Assembly: GCA_013298335.1 (NCBI GenBank)
Contig: JAAFHI010000045.1
Coordinates: forward strand, 1-11,106
DNA length: 11,106 nt
Direction of reading: 5' to 3'
DNA from: Actinomycetota bacterium
Lineage (GTDB): Bacteria; Acidobacteriota; Blastocatellia; Chloracidobacteriales; Chloracidobacteriaceae
Shown here: positions 6,127 to 11,106 of the stretch, one piece after another
Numbering within the stretch: the first letter of the stretch is position 1
Layout: every line of letters starts with the position of its first letter
The notes under the pieces: model-generated
The model's input: the letters and a program-made list of their open reading frames with translations, nothing else
Databases searched by the model: none
What the model was told of the DNA's origin: nothing
Translations under genes and position numbers: made by a program

Positions 6127-8319
6127 CTAGAGCCCCTTGGCGATGAACTTGACGCGACCGCTTTCAACGGTGACGGAAAAGGCGATGTGCGTGCAGTTCA
6201 ACTGGGCCTTAATCTTGGTGGCCTGCTCGCACAGAATGCGGTGAAACCGGACAAAGGTGAAGTCGTCGAGCGCCTCGCCGCACAGGCGTTTGGCGGTGAC
6301 GACGGCATCGTAGAGCTGCCGCGCGAGGTGTTCTTCCCGCGCCGGGTCGCTGAAGGTCACCCGATATTCGTTTCCGCCCGAGAAATCCGGTCCGGGGATG
6401 GCCGCCACCGGGGGCGAAACGCCACCCATCGGGGGCTGGGCCGCGAGCGGCGCGGTCGGCGGGTTCAGCGGACTGGTCCCGAGCGGGCTGGCGCCGTAAC
6501 CGGACGGGGCCGGCGGCGACAACGGCGAGGTGGCGGATCCTCCACCGTAGGGGTTCGCGTAGGGACTCGTGTAGGGCGCGGCCGGCGGCGGATACTGGGG
6601 TGTCAGCGGCGGCGGGGTGGCCGACGGCGGATAGATCGGCGGCGGTTGTTGATATGACGGCGGCGCGTATCCTCCGCCATAGGACGGGGGCGGCGGTTGC
6701 AACGGCTGACTGTAGCTTGGCGGCGGCGGATACTGGGGAGGCTGCGGGGGTGTCGGCGGCGGATAGGCCGGGTACACGGGCTGGACGGGCAGCGGATGGG
6801 AAACCTGGGACGACATCCCCGGATACCGCTGGCCGCCGTTCGGCGCGAACGCCTCGCGCGCCTGGGACGACCAGAGCGTCGCGAGCATCCGGAGCAGGTC
6901 GAGGTCATCTAGACACTGGTCGATACACTCGCCGACGATCCGCTTGCCGTCCACGAGCGAAACGATGCGGCGCACATGCTCCTGCGTCGAACCGGCGAAC
7001 CACGTCACGTCGAAGTCGGGCGGGAAGGCCGCCGGAAGGTGGCGGGGCGGCAGCGTCGCGAGCAGGGCCTGTTCCTCGTCGTAGCGGTGGAGGGCTTCGA
7101 GAATCAGTTCCGCCGCCCGCATCTGAATCCGGTTTTCGCGGGTCACCGGCTGCTGGGTGAAGGAATAGCTCCCTTCCGACCAGTTGATCATCCGGATGAT
7201 GGCGCTCAGTCCGGTGCTCTGCCCGCATTCGGCGTCGAAGGCCGCGCCGTCCTTGAAATGAATGGCCCCGGCTTCCTGGCGCGGGGTGACGATCTTGAGC
7301 ACGCCGTCCTTGCGCTCGCGCTCCATCTGGTTGAGCAGGTCGGTAACGCTCGTCTGCGACAACTGGCCGGAAATCCGGGTCAGGGTCGGCGTCCGCCGCA
7401 GGATGCGCTTCACCTTGAGCGGGATCTCCTTCACGCTGAAGGGCTTCCCCCAGTAGTCCTCGACGCCCTGTTCGAGCGCCGACACCTTTTCGTCCTCCTG
7501 CGCGCGCGAGGACAGGCAGACAAACGGAATTTTCGAAAGGTTCGGGTCCTGCTGCAACGCGGCGAACAACTGGCTGCCGTCCATTTTCGGCATCATCAGG
7601 TCGGAGATGACGAGCGCCGGGTTGTTGACGCGGGCGATGTCGAGCGCTTCGAGGCCGTTGGCGGCGGTCACGATCTGGCAGCCGAGCGGCTTGATGATCT
7701 TTTCGAGAATCATCAGGACGTGGGGTTCGTCATCCACGAGCAGCACCAGCCGGTCGGAAAAATCGTCGCCTTTCTGCCCGGTCGTGCCATCCTCGTTGAC
7801 CCAGGTCGCCTTCGCTCCCTGCATCCACTTGTCGTTGCGCTCCTGGATCATCTCCCGCAGTTCCTTGCGGTAGTCGGCGTCTTTTTCGCCGAAGCCGGGG
7901 AGCATCTTCAGGAAACCGGCGGCGGCGTCCTGCTGCTGGTCGTTGAGGTAGAGGCTGATGACCTGTCGGGAGTATTCGTAGGCTTTGTCGAACTGGCGGG
8001 TGTCGAAGTAGATGTTGACGATCTGCTTGAGAATGGTCGCCCGCTGGGTGCTGTCCACCAGCTTTTCGATCTTGCGATAGAACGCGAGGGCGAGTTCGTG
8101 CTGCTTGGTCGTGCGGTAGAGGTCGGCGAGCTGGAGGAAGTGCGCGACCGCGGCTTCGACGTTGCCGGCTTCCTGATACTTTTCCCCAAGCTGGCGCAGC
8201 GCCTCGTGGTTGCCGGGGTTTTCCTTGACCATTTGCGCCAATTGCTCGATTTCCCGACCAAGTTTCATTTGGTCGAGCTGACTGGCAACCTGGCGGCGAA
8301 CGTTCTTGAAAAGTTCCAT
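6127..8319 (-). CDS. TPR - receiver - DUF4388 (PATAN) protein with Pro/Tyr-rich linker and small conserved C-terminal domain
   Basis: The 730-aa cytoplasmic protein has five parts. Residues about 20-165 are TPR-like helices (LRQLGEKYQEAGNVEAAVAH, then ELALAFYRKIEKL). A receiver domain (190-308) has D196-D197, phospho-acceptor D240 (VISDLMMP), S270 at the switch position and K292. A DUF4388/PATAN region (about 313-415, FKDGAAFDAECG) is followed by a helical region to about 490. A Pro/Tyr/Gly-rich linker (about 507-648) carries repeated PPPSY-like motifs. The final domain (650-730), with KRLCGEALDDFTFVRFHRIL and a strand pair ending VKFIAKGL, resembles the C-terminal domain named after Myxococcus MXAN_5187; that match is from memory. 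DUF4388 proteins are linked to two-component signalling and motility or polarity in some bacteria; the role here is unknown. The ATG at 8317-8319 follows GGTGA about 6 nt upstream. A sigma70-like promoter lies about 120 bp upstream. Confidence 0.88.
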   Translation of the reverse strand: MELFKNVRRQVASQLDQMKLGREIEQLAQMVKENPGNHEALRQLGEKYQEAGNVEAAVAHFLQLADLYRTTKQHELALAFYRKIEKLVDSTQRATILKQIVNIYFDTRQFDKAYEYSRQVISLYLNDQQQDAAAGFLKMLPGFGEKDADYRKELREMIQERNDKWMQGAKATWVNEDGTTGQKGDDFSDRLVLLVDDEPHVLMILEKIIKPLGCQIVTAANGLEALDIARVNNPALVISDLMMPKMDGSQLFAALQQDPNLSKIPFVCLSSRAQEDEKVSALEQGVEDYWGKPFSVKEIPLKVKRILRRTPTLTRISGQLSQTSVTDLLNQMERERKDGVLKIVTPRQEAGAIHFKDGAAFDAECGQSTGLSAIIRMINWSEGSYSFTQQPVTRENRIQMRAAELILEALHRYDEEQALLATLPPRHLPAAFPPDFDVTWFAGSTQEHVRRIVSLVDGKRIVGECIDQCLDDLDLLRMLATLWSSQAREAFAPNGGQRYPGMSSQVSHPLPVQPVYPAYPPPTPPQPPQYPPPPSYSQPLQPPPPSYGGGYAPPSYQQPPPIYPPSATPPPLTPQYPPPAAPYTSPYANPYGGGSATSPLSPPAPSGYGASPLGTSPLNPPTAPLAAQPPMGGVSPPVAAIPGPDFSGGNEYRVTFSDPAREEHLARQLYDAVVTAKRLCGEALDDFTFVRFHRILCEQATKIKAQLNCTHIAFSVTVESGRVKFIAKGL

Positions 8320-8441
8320 GCCTCTTCACCCAACGAACGGAACGAACTTCGCGATGACATCGTTCGAATCGGCAGCGTAGGCCCAAGCAACGAGCGGGTC
8401 GAGCGAAACCCCGTAACGGAAATGGCTGCGGTTGAACGGCG

Positions 8442-8470
8442 AGTGTAGGTTAAGTCTCCCCCGGAATCAA
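8442..8470 (-). promoter_or_regulatory. Sigma70-like promoter for the minus-strand response-regulator genes
   Basis: Read on the minus strand, TTGATT (8465-8470) and TACACT (8442-8447) are separated by exactly 17 nt. Each matches four of six consensus bases. Transcription would start near 8435, giving a leader of about 115 nt before the ATG at 8319. The positions are seen directly; activity is inferred. Confidence 0.5.
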
Positions 8471-8547
8471 CGACGGGCGGACGGGCATCATCCCGAAAAG
8501 GCGGGGCGTTCCGCAAGACTTTTCTGTTTTTTCCATTGTCCCCCACG

Positions 8548-8577
8548 TTGACGATAAGGAGAAGCGAAATCTACACT
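8548..8577 (+). promoter_or_regulatory. Sigma70-like promoter for the PEGA protein-kinase gene pair
   Basis: TTGACG (8548-8553, five of six consensus bases) and TACACT (8572-8577) are 18 nt apart. Transcription would start near 8584, about 50 nt before the ATG at 8633. The -10 hexamer is identical to that of the divergent minus-strand promoter. The rest of the 8320-8632 gap shows no gene. Confidence 0.5.
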
Positions 8578-8632
8578 TGCGGATTCGTGAACCGGTTTCG
8601 CCGCGCGATTTTTCACAACCTGAAAACATCCC

Positions 8633-10012
8633 ATGACCCCAACGCTGACCACACCGACCAAAACGATCGACCGCCCAACCGCGGCGTGGCGGTCGCGCGC
8701 GTGGCAAACGTGGGTTGTCGTCCTGAGCGGCGTCGGGCTTTCGGTCGGGTTCGTCTGGGGGGGCGTGCTGCTCTATCTGCGCCGGACGCCGCCGATGGGA
8801 ACCGTCACCGTGGTGACCAATCCGCTCGGCGCGACAGTCTTTCTCGACGGACGCGGGGTCGGGGTCTCGCCCTGCACGCTGGAACATGTCGTCGTCGGCA
8901 CGCACACAATCCGGGCCTCGAAAGAGGGCTACCTGCTGCTCGAACGGATCGTCTACGTCGATTCGGGGCAGTCGCTCGACGTGACCGGGCTGGTCCTTCA
9001 GCCGATTAAAACCGAAACGCCGAAAAAATCCGCCCCCGACGAGGCCCCGACCGAACGCATCGCCGAATTTCTGCGCCGTTCCGAGGAAGCCTTCGCGCGC
9101 GGCGACTTCCTCGCGCCGGAAAACGACAACGCCCTTTACTACGCCGATGCCGTCCTGCTCATCCAGCCCGACAACGCCCCGGCGCTGAACATGCGGACGC
9201 TCGTCCGCGACGCGCTCTCCAGACAGGCCGAAGTCGCCATCAGCCGCGGCGACCTCGCGACCGCCCAGAACACCTACGGCGCGCTCGCCAGCCGCTTTCC
9301 CGACGAACCCGGTGGCGAGGCGGGCGTGACGAAAGTCGGCGAACTGCTCGAAAACCGGCAGGATCAGGTCGAACAACTGCTCGCGAACGCCGAACGGGCG
9401 TTCAACGCCGGAAGGTACGTGGAGCCGCGACTGGCCAGCGTCTACTACTACACCGCGCAGGTGCTCGCCATTGACCGGACCAACGCCGACGCCCTCGCGC
9501 TGCGCGGCAAACTGCGGCGCGTGCTCAGGATTCAGGTCGAAAACCAGGCGGCCGAAAACGACCCGGAAGCGACGCTGGCCGAATACCGCAAGCTCGTCCG
9601 CCTCTTCCCCGAGGATCGCCAGTTTGCCCAGCGGCTGCGCGACTTTCCCCGGCCCGAGCCAACGTCAAAGGGGTCCGCGACCCGCGCCCGCGCCTTCTCC
9701 GCGCCCGCGCGCCTGGAATCCGGCGCCACCGACGGCGAAAGCGAACCGGATTCATCCATCTTTCCCGGAACGCTCTCGATTTCGCCGACCGGATTGCGCT
9801 TTGCGGCCCGCGAAGGCGGCCGGAGCTTCACCGCTCCCATCGCCCGCGTGACGGCGGTCCGGGCATCCGGCACGACCCTGACCGTCATCATCGACGGCAC
9901 CGAATATCGCTTCACCTGCGCTTCCGCAGCCGAGTTCGCGCGCATCCACCGCGTCTTGCGGGCCGCCGATCCCGCCCCGACCGAATCTGAACCATCCGCT
10001 CCGAAAGAATGA
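8633..10012 (+). CDS. Membrane-anchored PEGA-domain protein with two-fold TPR-like repeat and PH-like C-terminus
   Basis: The 459-aa protein has a short basic N-terminus, one transmembrane helix (about 26-48) and a PEGA domain (about 56-125: GTVTVVTNPLGATVFLDGRG, then GTHTIRASKEGY). Residues 147-226 and 249-328 are two diverged copies of a helical TPR-like module, aligned at EEAFARGDF/ERAFNAGRY, ALYYADAVLLI/VYYYTAQVLAI and RFPDEP/LFPEDR. The end (about 376-442) alternates short strands and finishes with a helix (LSISPTGLRF, FTAPIARVTAVR, EYRFTCASAAEFARIHRVL), resembling a PH or GRAM-like fold; that is inference. PEGA domains are common in envelope proteins; here the domain would follow the membrane helix, probably outside the cytoplasm. 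ATG at 8633 has no strong Shine-Dalgarno but directly precedes the membrane anchor. The stop overlaps the next gene's start by 4 bp (ATGA), implying translational coupling. Confidence 0.8.
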   Translation: MTPTLTTPTKTIDRPTAAWRSRAWQTWVVVLSGVGLSVGFVWGGVLLYLRRTPPMGTVTVVTNPLGATVFLDGRGVGVSPCTLEHVVVGTHTIRASKEGYLLLERIVYVDSGQSLDVTGLVLQPIKTETPKKSAPDEAPTERIAEFLRRSEEAFARGDFLAPENDNALYYADAVLLIQPDNAPALNMRTLVRDALSRQAEVAISRGDLATAQNTYGALASRFPDEPGGEAGVTKVGELLENRQDQVEQLLANAERAFNAGRYVEPRLASVYYYTAQVLAIDRTNADALALRGKLRRVLRIQVENQAAENDPEATLAEYRKLVRLFPEDRQFAQRLRDFPRPEPTSKGSATRARAFSAPARLESGATDGESEPDSSIFPGTLSISPTGLRFAAREGGRSFTAPIARVTAVRASGTTLTVIIDGTEYRFTCASAAEFARIHRVLRAADPAPTESEPSAPKE

Positions 10013-11031
10013 CTTCCCAGCTCACCAAATCGCCCGCCGAACGCCTCACCGGCTTCGTTTCGAAACAGTTTCCCGGTCGCACCGTCCGCATCGAAGCCCT
10101 TCCGGGCGACGCCTCGACGCGGGCCTACTTCCGGCTTTTCGCCGACGGCGAAACCTACATCGCGGCGACCTACGCCGAAGCCTTCGCCGAAGCCGACTTT
10201 CCCTATCTCGACGTGACCGAACTCTTCGCGGAAGCGGGCATCGCGGTGCCGCGCGTGGTCGCGGCGGACGGCGCGGCGGGCGTCGTCCTTCAGGAAGACC
10301 TCGGCGACCGCCGGTTGCAGGATGCCCTCACGACCATGACGCCCGAGGAACGGACGGCGGCCTACGAGGCGGCGGTGGACCTCATCGTCGAATTCCAGAA
10401 GGCGACCCCGCTCGCCGAACGCCGCGACTCGATTGCGTGGCGGCTGGCCTTCGACGACGAAAAGCTGTTCTGGGAAATGAACTACTTTTTCCGGAACTAC
10501 TGCGTACGCTACCGCAAGCTCGACATCACCCCCGAGTACGAAGCGGTCATCCTCGGCGAACTCTTCGCGCTGTCGCACCGGCTGGCGAACGTCCGGCGGG
10601 TCGTCTGCCACCGCGACTACCACGCGCGGAATCTGATGTGCCAGGGAAATACGCTCCGGGTCATCGACCATCAGGACGCCCGGATGGGCCCCGCGAGCTA
10701 CGACATCGTCTCGCTCGTCGGCGATCCCTACGCCGCGCTCGACCCCGACTTTCAGGCCGCGCTGGTGGACCGCTTCTGGAACGCCCATCTTGCCGCCTTC
10801 GGGACGACCTACTACGCCGACCGCGCCGCCTTCGACGCGGAATACCACCTCATGATGATCCAGCGGATGATCAAGGCGGTCGGGACCTACGCGTTTCAGG
10901 CGGCGGTCCGCAACAATCCGGTCTACGTCGGCTACATCCCGCACGCCTTCGCCGCCGTCGCGAAATCCCTTGCCCTCGTCGCCGACCTGCCGGAAACAAC
11001 CACGCTGGTGACGGAGAGTCTAGGAGTCTAG
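10009..11031 (+). CDS. AmgK-like sugar kinase (aminoglycoside phosphotransferase family)
   Basis: The 340-aa protein matches the APH/choline-kinase fold. An N-lobe motif LPGDASTRAYFRL (31-43) resembles the start of AmgK proteins. The catalytic loop is HRDYHARNLM (H201, D203, N208), and the metal-binding segment is IDHQDARMGPASYDIVSL (D220). AmgK phosphorylates N-acetylmuramate and N-acetylglucosamine at the anomeric carbon in a peptidoglycan recycling route, commonly next to the nucleotidyltransferase MurU; any such partner would lie beyond the right edge. As in other AmgK-type proteins there is no obvious N-lobe lysine. The start is the ATG of the 4-bp overlap with the PEGA gene, so the two are probably co-translated. 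The last codons and the stop TAG (11029-11031) are made of repeat block 3, so the C-terminal SLGV may be repeat-derived. The specific substrate is inferred. Confidence 0.82.
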   Translation: MTSQLTKSPAERLTGFVSKQFPGRTVRIEALPGDASTRAYFRLFADGETYIAATYAEAFAEADFPYLDVTELFAEAGIAVPRVVAADGAAGVVLQEDLGDRRLQDALTTMTPEERTAAYEAAVDLIVEFQKATPLAERRDSIAWRLAFDDEKLFWEMNYFFRNYCVRYRKLDITPEYEAVILGELFALSHRLANVRRVVCHRDYHARNLMCQGNTLRVIDHQDARMGPASYDIVSLVGDPYAALDPDFQAALVDRFWNAHLAAFGTTYYADRAAFDAEYHLMMIQRMIKAVGTYAFQAAVRNNPVYVGYIPHAFAAVAKSLALVADLPETTTLVTESLGV

Positions 11032-11106
11032 GAGTCTGGGGAGTCTGGGGAGTCTGGGGAGTCTGGGGAGTCTGGGGAGTCTGGGGAGTCTGGGGAGTCT
11101 GGGGAG
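11017..11106. repeat. 8/9-nt tandem array overlapping the kinase stop codon, cut by the window edge (repeat block 3)
   Basis: Two copies of AGTCTAGG (11017-11032) are followed by eight perfect copies of AGTCTGGGG (11033-11104) and the start of a ninth unit. The array begins inside the kinase gene and supplies its stop codon. Its full length and any inverted partner lie past the right edge. Confidence 0.95.

Noticed and set aside
8352..8362. Palindrome CGATG-A-CATCG in the leader of the DUF4388 gene, a possible operator
   Set aside because: Five-base arms occur often by chance in GC-rich DNA, and no second copy is seen near the other promoter.
6976..8448. Open frame of 490 codons on the plus strand opposite the DUF4388 gene
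   Set aside because: The minus-strand frame carries a complete receiver domain and TPR-like helices. The plus-strand product shows only a low-complexity His/Val/Glu/Arg-biased pattern.
8501..8535. Hairpin GCGGGGCGTTCCGC followed by a T-rich stretch, resembling a plus-strand terminator
   Set aside because: The stem is only four or five pairs, and no plus-strand gene ends upstream of it within the divergent intergenic region.
9532..10944. Long open frame of 470 codons on the minus strand
   Set aside because: It is a shadow of the PEGA and kinase genes caused by high GC content. Its translation is Arg/Val/Gly/Asp-biased with no motifs, whereas the plus-strand frames have clear domains.

Overview
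The window is a GC-rich, densely coded bacterial chromosome segment with six protein genes, one gene remnant and three blocks of short tandem repeats. Several traits fit an Acidobacteriota-type genome, perhaps Blastocatellia: a PBP1A with a GSCFKPF active-site motif, a TPR/response-regulator/DUF4388 protein with a proline-tyrosine linker, a PEGA-domain protein and an AmgK-like sugar kinase. This assignment is an inference from protein style, not from a marker gene.

Layout. At 2-1624 (+) lies the C-terminal part of a class A penicillin-binding protein (PBP1A), cut by the left edge. At 1829-3112 (+) is ftsY, the signal recognition particle receptor. At 3341-3835 (+) is a small polytopic membrane protein of unknown function. 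Two minus-strand genes follow, converging on it across a terminator hairpin at 3884-3921. One (3949-5877) is a response-regulator receiver domain with a very long acidic disordered region and a C-terminal zinc ribbon. The other (6127-8319) is a TPR-receiver-DUF4388 protein with a Pro/Tyr-rich linker and a small C-terminal domain. Between them, 5896-6124 is a decayed second copy of that small C-terminal domain. A 313-bp divergent intergenic region (8320-8632) carries a sigma70-like promoter in each direction. To its right, a membrane-anchored PEGA/TPR-like protein (8633-10012) overlaps by 4 bp an AmgK-like phosphotransferase (10009-11031).

Repeat blocks. Each block begins at or within a few bases of the stop codon of a plus-strand gene: PBP1A (1631-1828), ftsY (3107-3318) and the AmgK-like kinase (11017 to the window end). 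The first two use 7-nt words and fold into large nested inverted repeats. The third uses 8- and 9-nt words. In blocks 2 and 3 the gene's stop codon lies inside a repeat unit. Block 1 runs right up to the ftsY start codon, so ftsY has repeats on both sides.

Themes. Cell-envelope functions recur: peptidoglycan synthesis, membrane protein targeting, probable muramyl sugar recycling and a PEGA envelope protein. They sit next to a two-gene regulatory cluster of unusual response regulators without DNA-binding or kinase domains. No complete defence system, prophage or insertion sequence is visible. The least explained elements are the stop-codon-anchored repeat blocks, the 70-bp palindromic element inside block 2, and the decaying C-terminal domain copy.
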